Notes under the pieces: generated by a model | The model's input: the letters and a program-made list of their open reading frames with translations, nothing else | Database searches by the model: none | Told to the model about the DNA's origin: nothing | DNA from: Kitasatospora gansuensis | GTDB lineage: Bacteria > Actinomycetota > Actinomycetes > Streptomycetales > Streptomycetaceae | Assembly: GCF_014203705.1 (NCBI RefSeq) | Contig: NZ_JACHJR010000001.1 | Span: 3,100,001-3,164,000, forward strand | DNA length: 64,000 nt | Direction of reading: 5' to 3' | Position numbers and translations under genes: made by a program | Part shown: positions 55,922 to 64,000 of the stretch, piece by piece | How the letters are laid out: each line of letters opens with the position of its first letter | Numbering within the stretch: position 1 is the first letter of the stretch

Positions 55922-56797
55922 CTAGTCGTCGCCGCGCAGGATCGCGATCAGCCGGAGCATCTCCAGGTAGATCCAGACCAGCGAGACGGTCAGCCCGAAG
56001 GCCGCCCGCCAGGACTCCTGCTGCGGGGCGCCGCCCTGGATGCCCGCCTCGATCTCGGCGAAGTCCAGCGAGAGGAAGAAGGCGCCGAGCGCGATGCCGA
56101 CGATGCCGACCAGGATGCCGAGCGGGCCCGAGCGCAGGCCCATGTCGGCGCCGAACATCGAGGCCACCATGTTGACCAGCATCAGCAGCACGAAGCCCAT
56201 CGCGATCGCGATGCCGATCCTGGTGTAGCGCGGGGTGACCCGGATCCGGCCGGACTTGTAGGCGATCAGCATCGCCGCGAAGACCGCCGCCGTGCCGAGC
56301 ACCGCCTGGATCGCGATGCCCTCCCAGATCGTGTCGAAGGCGTGGCTGATGGCGCCGAGGAAGAAGCCCTCCAGCGCCGCGTAGGCGATGATCAGCGGCG
56401 CGCTGACGCTGCGCTTGAAGCTGATCACCATGCCGACCACGAAGGCCGCCAGGGCCGCGACCACGGCCGGGCCGAAGTTGGCGGCCGGCAGCGCGAACCA
56501 GGCGATCGCGCCGGACGCCACCAGCGTGAGCAGGGTGAGCGCGGTCCGGGCGACCACGTCGTCCATGGTCATCCGGCCGGTCTGCAGCGGGCCGGCCGAC
56601 GGCGCCTGGTACATCTCGACCAGCTGCTCGTCCGTCAGCTGACCGCCCTGCGGCTGAGCGTAGGGGTTGTTGCCGTACGGGTTGCCCGCGTTCGGGGCCC
56701 CGGCCTGCGGCTGGCCCGTGTGGAACCCCGCGTAGCCGGTGCCGTTGTCGCGGGTGAAGGAGCCCTCCCGCGAGAAGACCGGGTTGCTGCTTCTCAT
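55922..56797 (-). CDS. Bax inhibitor-1 family (YccA/YetJ-like) membrane protein
   Basis: 291 residues: a Gly/Asn/Pro/Gln-rich cytoplasmic N terminus of about 85 residues, then seven membrane helices. SFKRSVSAPLIIAYAALEGFFLGAISHAFD and the C-terminal LDFAEIEAG are family hallmarks; acidic residues in this set form the pH-sensitive calcium gate in B. subtilis YetJ. GGAGGGAATGAC precedes the ATG. tRNA-Leu lies 140 bp upstream on the same strand. Confidence 0.88.
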   Translation of the reverse strand: MRSSNPVFSREGSFTRDNGTGYAGFHTGQPQAGAPNAGNPYGNNPYAQPQGGQLTDEQLVEMYQAPSAGPLQTGRMTMDDVVARTALTLLTLVASGAIAWFALPAANFGPAVVAALAAFVVGMVISFKRSVSAPLIIAYAALEGFFLGAISHAFDTIWEGIAIQAVLGTAAVFAAMLIAYKSGRIRVTPRYTRIGIAIAMGFVLLMLVNMVASMFGADMGLRSGPLGILVGIVGIALGAFFLSLDFAEIEAGIQGGAPQQESWRAAFGLTVSLVWIYLEMLRLIAILRGDD

Positions 56798-56937
56798 GTC
56801 ATTCCCTCCGGGGCGGCGTGGTGCCACCCGCACCGCTCCAGGGTAATGCCTTGGCAAAGGGATCAGCCTACGCCGCGAGGATGATCCCTCGGGCCGGAAC
56901 GGCGCGGATTCTCGCGGTCGGACGACGCGGCGCGGAG

Positions 56938-57022
56938 TGGTGCCCGGGGCCGGACTCGAACCGGCACGGCCTCGCGGCCAAGCAGTTTTAAGCTGCCCGT
57001 GTCTGCGTTCCACCACCCGGGC
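56938..57022 (-). tRNA. bldA: tRNA-Leu(UAA), bldA
   Basis: Read on the minus strand it folds as a class II tRNA: acceptor GCCCGGG/CCCGGGC, D-arm with GTGG...CAC, anticodon arm GGCAG-CTTAAAA-CTGCT giving anticodon TAA, long variable arm (TTGGCCGCGAGGCCG) and T-arm CCGGTTCGAGTCCGG; CCA is encoded. It reads UUA, the rarest leucine codon in Streptomyces, and its loss blocks development and antibiotic synthesis there. As I recall, bldA of S. coelicolor also lies beside a MacB-type ABC transporter. Confidence 0.95.
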
Positions 57023-57370
57023 GGGTACCCCATCCGCCCCTGTGCGGGCTACCCCCGAGACTAGTCGCCCGGTGCGCCCTTTCGCACACTCTCCGCCAGC
57101 TAATTTGTCATGTTTCCTTGCCATCTGACGAATCGTCGGTGATTCGGCCACACCCCGATCCGGAATCGGCCACGCCCCCACCGTCAGGGGTTGTGTCATA
57201 CCGCAGGAGGAGGTAGCCCGGCCCCGTGTACGCCCAGCGGCGGTGCTGCCAACCGTCCCCGGGAGCGACGAATTCCATGATCATCCAGCGGAGGATGGGG
57301 TAGCGGTCGGTGTTCTGCGCACCGATCGCCCACACCCTTTCCGCACGCCCCGTCCGCAAGGAGTCCCCCC
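57023..57370. other. Gap between bldA and the MacB-type ABC gene
   Basis: The 348 bp hold no convincing gene. The first 90 bp should contain the bldA promoter on the minus strand, with TAGTCT (near 57060) a plausible -10 box and AT-rich AAATTAGC further upstream. The far end holds the plus-strand promoter and AAGGAG before the GTG at 57371. Confidence 0.5.
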
Positions 57371-58144
57371 GTGACCACCACGACCGCATCCGCCGTCAAG
57401 ACCGGCCAGGCGGCCGCCCGAGCCACCGGCCTGAACAAGGTCTACGGAGAGGGCGAGACCCGGGTGGTCGCGCTGGACAACGTCAGCGTGGCGTTCCCGC
57501 AGGGCCAGTTCACCGCGATCATGGGCCCGTCCGGCTCGGGCAAGTCGACGCTGATGCACTGCATGGCGGGCCTCGACACGGTCTCCTCCGGCTCCTCGAT
57601 GATCGGCGACACCGAGCTGGTCGGGCTGCGTGACAAGCAGCTCACCAAGCTCCGCCGGGACCACATCGGCTTCGTCTTCCAGGCCTTCAACCTGCTGCCC
57701 ACGCTGACCGCACTGGAGAACATCACGCTCCCGATGGACATCGCCGGCCGCAAGGTCGACAAGGCCTGGCTCGACCGGGTGGTCGAGACGGTCGGGCTCT
57801 CCGGCCGGCTCTCGCACCGCCCCTCGCAGCTCTCCGGCGGCCAGCAGCAGCGCGTCGCCTGCGCCCGCGCGCTGGCCTCCAAGCCGGACATCGTCTTCGC
57901 CGACGAGCCCACCGGCAACCTCGACTCCCGCTCCGGCGCGGAGATCCTCTCCTTCCTCCGCAACTCGGTCCGCGAGCTCGGCCAGACCGTCGTGATGGTC
58001 ACCCACGACCCGGTCGCCGCCTCCTACGCGGACCGCGTGATCTTCCTCGCCGACGGCCGCATCGTCGACGAGCTGGCCAACCCCACCGCCGACAGCGTCC
58101 TGGACCGGATGCGCCGCTTCGACGCCAAGGGCCGTACGAGCTGA
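57371..58144 (+). CDS. MacB/LolD-type ABC transporter ATPase
   Basis: 257 residues. Walker A GPSGSGKST at 52-60, QAFNLLPTLTALEN after the Q-loop, signature LSGGQQQRVACARAL and Walker B VFADEPTGNLDS are all intact and characteristic of the MacB/LolD (type VII exporter) subfamily. It pairs with the FtsX-like permease 47 bp downstream. Such pairs move lipoproteins or peptides or sense antimicrobial peptides rather than import nutrients. Confidence 0.93.
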   Translation: MTTTTASAVKTGQAAARATGLNKVYGEGETRVVALDNVSVAFPQGQFTAIMGPSGSGKSTLMHCMAGLDTVSSGSSMIGDTELVGLRDKQLTKLRRDHIGFVFQAFNLLPTLTALENITLPMDIAGRKVDKAWLDRVVETVGLSGRLSHRPSQLSGGQQQRVACARALASKPDIVFADEPTGNLDSRSGAEILSFLRNSVRELGQTVVMVTHDPVAASYADRVIFLADGRIVDELANPTADSVLDRMRRFDAKGRTS

Positions 58145-58191
58145 CGCTCCGCCACCCTCCGGCCCGAACCCGACTCCCCCCAGGACACCCC

Positions 58192-60753
58192 ATGTTCCGC
58201 ACCGCACTGCGCAATGTGCTGGCCCACAAGGGCCGACTCCTCATGACGGCGCTGGCCGTCATGCTCGGCACGGCCTTCGTGGCCGGCACCATGGTCTTCT
58301 CCGACACGCTCGGCCAGGCCATGAAGAACAGCTACTCCAAGAGCTACTCGGACGTCTCCGTCCTGGTCACCGACAACGCCGCCGGTTCCGGCGCCACCGC
58401 CCGGGACCGGAGCGCCGGCGGCAAGACCGAGCTGACCAAGGCGACGGTCGACAAGATCGCCGCGCTGCCCGGCACCGCCAAGGCGCAGGGCGTGGTGGGC
58501 GGCTTCACCGGGGTGGCCGACCGCAAGGGCGTGCTGATCGGCGAGGCCTTCCAGGCCCGCGGCTCGAACTTCAGCCCGGACGCCACCGGTCAGGACAGCC
58601 GCTACCCGATGGCGGAGGGCCGCGGCCCTCAGAAGTCCGGCGAGATCGCGCTGGACCAGGAGACCGCGAGCAGGGGCGGTTACAAGGTCGGCGACAGCGT
58701 CCGGATCGCCGGCAACGGCCCGGCCGTGGACGCCAAACTGACCGGCGTCTTCACCACCGACGACCCGCAGGTCACCTCCGGCGGCACGCTCACCCTGATG
58801 GACACCGCGAGCGCGCAGCAGTTCCTGCTGACCCCGGGTCAGTTCAGCACCATCACCGTGCAGGCCAAGCCCGGCGTGGCGCAGAGCGCGCTGAGCACCG
58901 AGGTGCTGACCACGCTGCCGCAGGGCACCCAGTTCGTCGTCGAGACCGGTGAGCAGCTGACCGCCGAGCAGACCAAGATGATCTCCGCGGGCATGGCCGG
59001 CATGAAGACCATGCTGCTCGCCTTCGCCGGGATCTCGCTGTTCGTCGGCATCTTCATCATCGCCAACACCTTCACCATGCTGGTCGCCCAGCGCACCAAG
59101 GAGCTGGCGCTGCTCCGCGCGGTCGGCGCCGGGCGCTGGCAGGTCACCAAGTCGGTGCTGATCGAGGCCCTGGTGATCGGCGTGACCGCCTCGGTGGCCG
59201 GCCTGCTGGCCGGTATCGGGATCGGCGCCGGGATGCAGTCGCTGATCCACGCGCTGTCCTCCGGCATGCCCACCGGTTCGCTGGTGGTCGCCCCGGTGAC
59301 CGTCGCGGTCGCCCTGGTGGTCGGTGTGCTGGTGACCGTGCTGTCCGCCGTGCTGCCCGCCGTCCGGGCCTCCCGGGTCGCCCCGGTGGCCGCGATGAGC
59401 AGCGGTGACCAGCCCTCCACCCAGAAGAGCCTGCTGATCCGGAACATCATCGGTTCGGTGGTCGCGGCCGGCGGCTTCGCGCTGATCCTCGGCGGCGCCG
59501 CGACCGGCGGGGAGAACGGCCGGTACCTGATCGGCGGCGGTGCCCCGTTCGCGATGATCGGCATCTTCATCCTGCTGCCGCTGCTCTCCCGCCCGGTGAT
59601 CGCCCTGGTCGGCCCGCTGCTGGCCCGGCTGTTCGGCACCCCCGGCAAGCTGGCCCGCCGTAACGCGGTCCGCAACCCGCGCCGGACGGCCACCACCGCC
59701 GCCGCGCTGACCATCGGTCTGACCCTGGTCTCCGCGATGACGGTGCTCGGCGCCTCGGTCAGCGGCGCGGTCGACCGGATCGTCACCAAGGGCATGGTCG
59801 CGGACTACAACGTGACCACCGCCAACCGGATGGGCATGTCGCCCGAGCTGGCCGCGGACGTGGCCAAGGCCCCCGGCGTGGCCGCCTCCAGCCCGCTGAC
59901 CAACGTCTACTGGGAGCTGAACGGCCGGACCAGCGCGATCAGCGGCGTCGACGCCAAGAGCCTGGACAAGCTGCTCGACCTCACCATGGACAGCGGCTCG
60001 GCCAAGGCCCTGAGCCAGGGTCAGATCCTGGTCAGCAGCGAGCGGGCGAAGAGCGCCGGCCTCGCGGTCGGCAGCGCCGTCCAGGTCGCCTACGGCGACG
60101 GCAGCACCGGCACGGTCACCGTCGGCGGCGTCTTCCAGCCGATCGACCTGCTCTCCGGCACGGTGATGTCCAACGAGGAGATCACCAAGCACGGCAAGGA
60201 GGACGTCGACATCCGCGACGTCCTGGTCCGCGGCACGGACGGTGCCACGGCGGCCCTCCAGCAGTCCATCAAGGACGCCACCGGCAAGAACCCGGTGATC
60301 GAGGTGAAGAGCCAGGAGGACATGAAGGAGGAGTTCAGCAAGATCATCTCCTTCGCGCTGAACATGATGTACGGCCTGCTGGCCATGTCCGTCCTGGTCG
60401 CGGTCCTCGGCGTGATCAACACCCTGGCCATGTCGGTCTTCGAGCGGAAGAGGGAGATCGGGATGCTGCGGGCGATCGGTCTGGACCGGAGCGGGATCAA
60501 GCGGATGGTCCGGCTGGAGTCGGTGGTGATCTCGCTGTTCGGCGCGACCATCGGCGTCCTGCTCGGCGTCTTCCTGGCCTGGGCGGTGAACGACACCCTG
60601 GGCTCCAGCATCCCGGGCCTGGTCACCGAGCTGCCGTACGGTCAGCTGCTGCTCTTCCTGCTGCTGGCCGGCCTGGTCGGCCTGGTGGCCGCGCTCTGGC
60701 CCGCCCGCCGGGCGTCCAAGCTGGACATCCTGGAGAGCATCAAGACCGACTGA
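58192..60753 (+). CDS. FtsX/MacB-type ABC permease, two-module
   Basis: 853 residues in two similar halves. Each has extracytoplasmic domains and FtsX-type membrane helices: one helix near residue 20, then three at about 265-400 (FVGIFIIANTFTMLVAQRTKELALLRAVGAG), further helices at about 420-470, an N-terminal helix of the second half near 505 and three at about 720-835 (VFERKREIGMLRAIGLDRSGI). The duplicated layout is normal for actinobacterial partners of MacB-like ATPases. Confidence 0.92.
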   Translation: MFRTALRNVLAHKGRLLMTALAVMLGTAFVAGTMVFSDTLGQAMKNSYSKSYSDVSVLVTDNAAGSGATARDRSAGGKTELTKATVDKIAALPGTAKAQGVVGGFTGVADRKGVLIGEAFQARGSNFSPDATGQDSRYPMAEGRGPQKSGEIALDQETASRGGYKVGDSVRIAGNGPAVDAKLTGVFTTDDPQVTSGGTLTLMDTASAQQFLLTPGQFSTITVQAKPGVAQSALSTEVLTTLPQGTQFVVETGEQLTAEQTKMISAGMAGMKTMLLAFAGISLFVGIFIIANTFTMLVAQRTKELALLRAVGAGRWQVTKSVLIEALVIGVTASVAGLLAGIGIGAGMQSLIHALSSGMPTGSLVVAPVTVAVALVVGVLVTVLSAVLPAVRASRVAPVAAMSSGDQPSTQKSLLIRNIIGSVVAAGGFALILGGAATGGENGRYLIGGGAPFAMIGIFILLPLLSRPVIALVGPLLARLFGTPGKLARRNAVRNPRRTATTAAALTIGLTLVSAMTVLGASVSGAVDRIVTKGMVADYNVTTANRMGMSPELAADVAKAPGVAASSPLTNVYWELNGRTSAISGVDAKSLDKLLDLTMDSGSAKALSQGQILVSSERAKSAGLAVGSAVQVAYGDGSTGTVTVGGVFQPIDLLSGTVMSNEEITKHGKEDVDIRDVLVRGTDGATAALQQSIKDATGKNPVIEVKSQEDMKEEFSKIISFALNMMYGLLAMSVLVAVLGVINTLAMSVFERKREIGMLRAIGLDRSGIKRMVRLESVVISLFGATIGVLLGVFLAWAVNDTLGSSIPGLVTELPYGQLLLFLLLAGLVGLVAALWPARRASKLDILESIKTD

Positions 60754-60768
60754 CGGTCCGTGGAACGC

Positions 60769-60806
60769 AGCGGGCCCCACCGGGAGGGTTTCCGGTGGGG
60801 CCCGCT
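60769..60806 (+). terminator. Hairpin terminator of the ABC operon
   Basis: AGCGGGCCCCACCGG pairs with its complement around GAGGGTTT, followed by CTTGCTTCG, 15 bp after the stop. Confidence 0.88.
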
Positions 60807-60938
60807 CTTGCTTCGCTCTAACTGCTGTACTCCGCCCGGTCGCACGGCCGGCTGAGCACCACGGAGGTCGTGGTCCGGCGACGCTGCCGGGCGGAGAGCC
60901 TCCGACTCATACCCCGGGTCGTCCCGGGGCCAGTCGTC

Positions 60939-62315
60939 CTACTTGCTGCTCGCGAGCTCCTTCACAGGCTCGGCCGGAGCGGCGACGGCCGCCGGCTTCG
61001 GCGCGGGGGCCGCGGCCTCCTGGAACGCCTCGAACGGCTTCTCCATCTCGGCCAGACCCACGGTCTCGCGCTTGAGGAACATCGCCAGCGTCCAGTCGGT
61101 GAAGACCCGGACCTTGCGGTTCATGGTCGGCACCCGGCTGCCGTGGTACAGGCGGTGGAACCACCAGGCCGGACGGCCCTTCAGCTTGTACTTGCCGAAG
61201 AGGATCGCCACGCCCTTGTGCAGGCCGAGACCGGCCACCGCACCGAGGTTCTTGTGCTTGTACTCGGCCTGCGGGAAGCCCCGCATGCCCGAGATCACGT
61301 TGTCGGCGAGCACGATGGCCTGACGGACCGCGTGCTGCGCGTTCGGCGGGCACCAGGCGCCGTCGCCGACCGCGAGGTCGGGCACCTGGGCGTTGTCGCC
61401 GGCCGCCCAGACATAGTCGAAGCCCTGGACCTGGAGGGTCGGGGCGGTGTCCACGTGACCGCGCGGGCCGAGCGGCAGACCGAAGTGGTTGAGGATCGGG
61501 TTGGGCTTGACGCCGGCCGTCCACACGATGGTGGAGGCGTCCGCCTCGACGCCGTTCTTCAGCATCACGTGCTGGTCGACGCAGGAGTCCATCGAGGTCT
61601 CGATGTAGATCTCGATGTTGCGCTCTTCGAGCTTCTCCTTGGTCCACAGACCGAGGTCCGGGCCCATCTCCGGGAGGATGCGGTTGGCCGCCTCCACCAG
61701 GATGAAGCGCATGTCGTCACGGCTGACGGTCTTGTAGATCTTCGCCGCGTCCCGGGCCATGTCCTCGACCTCGGCGATGGTCTCGACGCCGGCGAAGCCG
61801 CCGCCGATCACCACGAAGGTCAGGGCCTTGCGGCGGATCGCCTCGTCCGTGGTGGACTCGGCCTTGTCCAGCTGCGCCATGACGTGGTTGCGGAGGCTGA
61901 TCGCCTCTTCGACCGTCTTCATGCCGATGCCGTGCTCGGCCAGGCCGGGGATCGGGAAGGTGCGGGAGACCGAGCCGGTGGCCACGACGAGGTAGTCGAA
62001 GGGCAGCTCGTACGCGTCGCCCGCCGCGGGGTGAATGGTGGCGACCTTGCGGGCGTGGTCCACAGCGGTCACGTGACCGGTGAGCACCTCCGCCTTCTTG
62101 AGGGCGCTGCGCAGCGGGGCAACGAGGTTGCGAGGCGCGACGTTGCCGCCGGCCGCCTCGGGGAGGAAGGGCAGGTACGTCATGTACGACCGCGGGTCGA
62201 CGACCGTGACGGTCGCTTCGCCGTAGCGCATCTTCTTGAGGATGCGCATCGCGGCATACAGGCCGACGTAACCACCGCCGACGATCAGGATGCGAGGACG
62301 CTCCGTGGTGCTCAT
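60939..62315 (-). CDS. ndh: Type II NADH dehydrogenase
   Basis: Single-subunit, non-proton-pumping NADH:menaquinone oxidoreductase of the membrane. 458 residues: FAD fold with GGGYVGLYAA at about 13-22, NAD fold with VVIGGGFAGVETI at about 170, TAGVKPNP and AAGDNAQ (about 310) loops, and an amphipathic C-terminal membrane-binding region (GRPAWWFHRLYHGSRVPTMNRKV). The last 30 residues are Ala/Pro/Lys-rich. ATG at 62313-62315 has only a weak GGAT before it. Confidence 0.93.
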   Translation of the reverse strand: MSTTERPRILIVGGGYVGLYAAMRILKKMRYGEATVTVVDPRSYMTYLPFLPEAAGGNVAPRNLVAPLRSALKKAEVLTGHVTAVDHARKVATIHPAAGDAYELPFDYLVVATGSVSRTFPIPGLAEHGIGMKTVEEAISLRNHVMAQLDKAESTTDEAIRRKALTFVVIGGGFAGVETIAEVEDMARDAAKIYKTVSRDDMRFILVEAANRILPEMGPDLGLWTKEKLEERNIEIYIETSMDSCVDQHVMLKNGVEADASTIVWTAGVKPNPILNHFGLPLGPRGHVDTAPTLQVQGFDYVWAAGDNAQVPDLAVGDGAWCPPNAQHAVRQAIVLADNVISGMRGFPQAEYKHKNLGAVAGLGLHKGVAILFGKYKLKGRPAWWFHRLYHGSRVPTMNRKVRVFTDWTLAMFLKRETVGLAEMEKPFEAFQEAAAPAPKPAAVAAPAEPVKELASSK

Positions 62316-62758
62316 ATCCGAAAGTATCCACCCCCGATTGGGGGCACCTTCGTGAGGCCCGTCACAAGCCTCTGGACAGCACCTGCTACACTGCCCGGCC
62401 ACACTTCCCCGGCCGATCCGTCACCTCACACCGCCGAAACGACCGGTGTGCGTCGGCCCGTCGGCAGGGGGGCTCTGAGCAGCAACGATCCCGGCGTTGA
62501 GCGGGTTCCCGCACTGGTGTTTCGATTCCATCACCGGTCCCGAAACCTGCCTGCGATCCGATGGACACCCACTGGAGTCGACCTTCGGTCCCGCATTCCG
62601 GACGGAGCGGGCATCGGAGTGCGACGAATGACTGGATCGCCATGTGAAGAAATTCACGAAGTTTCTCGCGGCACGCCGTGCAGCACGCGGCCCCGGGTGC
62701 CACAGCGGCGTCCCGGGGCCGTCCGGACGGGGTCCGGCAGGGGCTCGAAGAGGGTCGG
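62316..62758. other. 443-bp gap between ndh and ppx
   Basis: No convincing gene. The ndh promoter is expected in the first 150 bp. On the plus strand a GTG at 62644 begins an AT-rich run (GTGAAGAAATTCAC, a near-palindrome) that leads into an Arg-rich frame judged non-coding. At 62738, CAGGGGCTCG followed by AAGAGGGTCGGTCAGG recalls parts of the 116-bp element in the same order. Confidence 0.45.
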
Positions 62759-63700
62759 TCAGGAGACCAGGCTCCAGGCGATCCCGTCCAGGATGTCGTG
62801 CTCGCTCACCACCAGCTCGGTGGCACCGGTCCGCTCCATGATCTCCAGCAGCACCAGGGCGCCCGCCCCGATCACGTCCACCCGGCCCGGGTGCATCACC
62901 GGGATCGCGGCGCGCTGCTCGTGCGTCATGGTCAGCAGCCGGCCGGTCACCTCGCGGACCTGGTCCACCGTCAGCCGGGCGTGGTGGATGACCTCGGAGT
63001 CGTACGAGGCCAGCTCCAGCGCGATGCCCGCCACCGTGGTGACGGTGCCCGCCAGGCCGACCAGGGTGGCGGCGGTGGTCAGCGGGACGGCCTCGGCCGC
63101 CACGTCCAGCGCGGCCCGGACGTCGGCCTTGGCGCGGGAGATCTGGCCGAGCTCGGGCAGCTCGGACCCGGCGAAGTGCCGCTCCGTCAGCCGGACGCAG
63201 CCGATGTCCACCGAGCGGGCCGCCTCGACGTCCTTGCCGCCGAGCACGAACTCGGTCGAGCCGCCGCCCAGGTCGAACACCAGGTACGGGGAAGGGAACT
63301 GACCACCGGTCAGCTCCTTGGTGGCGCCGGTGAAGGACAGCCGGGCCTCCTCGTCACCACTCACCACGACCGGCTCGACACCGAGGATCTCGCGCACCCC
63401 GGCGACGTACTCGGCGCTGTTCTCGGCGTCCCGGGAGGCGCTGGTGGCGACGAACCGCAGCCGGTCCGGGCCGACCCCGTACTCGGCCAGCACCGCGGCG
63501 TACTCGCGGCAGGCCGCGAAGGTGCGCTCCAGGGCCTCGGGCGCCAGCCGGCCGGTCCGGTCGACGTCCTGGCCGAGGCGGTTGATCACCATCCGGCGGT
63601 CCAGGTCGGTGATCTCGCCGGTTTCGGGGTCGAGGTCGGCGACCAGCAGGCGGATCGAGTTGGTGCCGCAGTCGATCGCGCCGACCCTGGTGACGGTCAC
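62759..63700 (-). CDS. Exopolyphosphatase / pppGpp phosphatase (Ppx/GppA)
   Basis: Member of the ASKHA phosphatases that hydrolyse polyphosphate or pppGpp. 313 residues, short form without the C-terminal HD domain. Phosphate 1 motif AIDCGTNSIRLL, phosphate 2 FDLGGGSTEFVL and the adenosine motif GLAGTVTTV are intact. The GTG start overlaps the DUF501 stop by 4 bp (GTGA), so the two are translationally coupled. Confidence 0.9.
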   Translation of the reverse strand: MTVTRVGAIDCGTNSIRLLVADLDPETGEITDLDRRMVINRLGQDVDRTGRLAPEALERTFAACREYAAVLAEYGVGPDRLRFVATSASRDAENSAEYVAGVREILGVEPVVVSGDEEARLSFTGATKELTGGQFPSPYLVFDLGGGSTEFVLGGKDVEAARSVDIGCVRLTERHFAGSELPELGQISRAKADVRAALDVAAEAVPLTTAATLVGLAGTVTTVAGIALELASYDSEVIHHARLTVDQVREVTGRLLTMTHEQRAAIPVMHPGRVDVIGAGALVLLEIMERTGATELVVSEHDILDGIAWSLVS

Positions 63701-64000
63701 TCCGACTCCCCCGTCTGCTCGGCCTCGGCCTCGGCCTCGGCGCGCTTGGCCGCGCGCTCGGCGGCCAGCTGCTCCTTGGCGGCGATCACGGCCGCGTGGT
63801 CCTGGGCCTTGGCCCGGTTCCTGGCCACCCGGCCACCGGCCGCCTCGACCTCCTCCGGCGAGACACAGGGGCCCTTGGCCCACCAGTCCTCCAGCATCCC
63901 GATCGCCTCGTCGCCGAGCGGGTTGACCCCGGGGCCCGCCGCCAGCGAGTGACCGACCAGCACGTGCAGGCACTTCACCCGGTCCGGCATGCCACCGGCG
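63697..64000 (-). CDS. DUF501 protein, C-terminal part
   Basis: The gene enters from the right edge and ends here. KCLHVLVGHSLAAGPGVNPLGDEAI is the conserved DUF501 C-terminal block, followed by a Cys (GPCVSPEE) and a long Ala/Glu/Arg helical tail. DUF501 is found beside ppx, enolase and divIC in actinobacteria. Function unknown. The ATG at 63988-63990 is internal, not the start. Confidence 0.85.
   Translation of the reverse strand, partial: AGGMPDRVKCLHVLVGHSLAAGPGVNPLGDEAIGMLEDWWAKGPCVSPEEVEAAGGRVARNRAKAQDHAAVIAAKEQLAAERAAKRAEAEAEAEQTGESE

Noticed and set aside
62644..62841. A 65-codon plus-strand frame starting MKKFTKFLAARRAAR
   Set aside because: The start looks peptide-like, but the rest becomes Arg/Pro/Gly-rich and runs antisense into ppx.

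Overview
The window is high-GC actinobacterial DNA with Streptomyces-type features: GTG starts, purine-rich ribosome-binding sites, a WhiB-family regulator, mycothiol amidase, a GTP-dependent PEP carboxykinase and a tRNA-Leu(UAA) that matches bldA. It fits a chromosome-core segment of a Streptomycetaceae member (Streptomyces or Kitasatospora). Most genes are housekeeping. Tail-to-tail gene pairs are usually separated by long GC-rich hairpins. No rRNA, CRISPR array, phage gene or transposase was found.

Layout. 0-5.5 kb: nitroreductase tail, DUF4245, glpX, wblI, DUF1707 protein and class I fumarase. 5.5-14 kb: an accessory block with a small acidic peptide gene, a large SARP/NB-ARC/TPR regulator carrying a TTA codon, a methyltransferase, a SpoIIE-type phosphatase fused to an anti-sigma kinase domain, a two-gene ATPase/HNH pair resembling the Septu anti-phage system, and a 165-bp perfect-ended palindromic element. 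14-16.4 kb: oxyR divergent from ahpCD. 16.4-27.4 kb: AI-2E-type exporter, lytic transglycosylase, PhoH, Z-prenyltransferase, chitinase with a DasR-like site, A24 peptidase, aminotransferase and pckG. 27.6-31.4 kb: hemolysin III, a secreted cysteine-peptidase-like protein with an anchored partner, and a divergent regulator. 31.5-46.5 kb: GNAT, YyaL-like protein, mca, greA, a drug-type ABC exporter, ilvA, a cystathionine synthase, M48 protease, msrA and AraC/GyrI-type regulator. 46.5-64 kb: lipoproteins including an L,D-transpeptidase, cystathionine beta-synthase, thiolase, Bax1-I protein, bldA, MacB-type exporter, NADH dehydrogenase, Ppx/GppA and DUF501.

Most unusual non-coding signal: four copies of a structured palindromic element (three of 116 bp, one with a 28-bp internal deletion) placed 6-31 bp from gene 3' ends. 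All share a roughly 23-bp outer stem and an interior that can fold into two hairpins, giving a three-way junction. A second signal is an 87% identical duplicate of the last 54 bp of msrA 1.2 kb downstream, beyond an AraC-family gene. From memory of Streptomyces coelicolor gene order, this lies close to where two separate chromosome regions are joined.

Functional links: OxyR, AhpCD, MsrA, Mca and the thioredoxin-like protein handle oxidative and thiol stress; metB and cbs form the two directions of transsulfuration; glpX, fumarase and pckG serve gluconeogenesis and the TCA cycle. The bldA tRNA and the TTA-containing SARP gene are in the same window, so the SARP is predicted to be under bldA control. 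All statements are by eye; no alignment or fold was computed.
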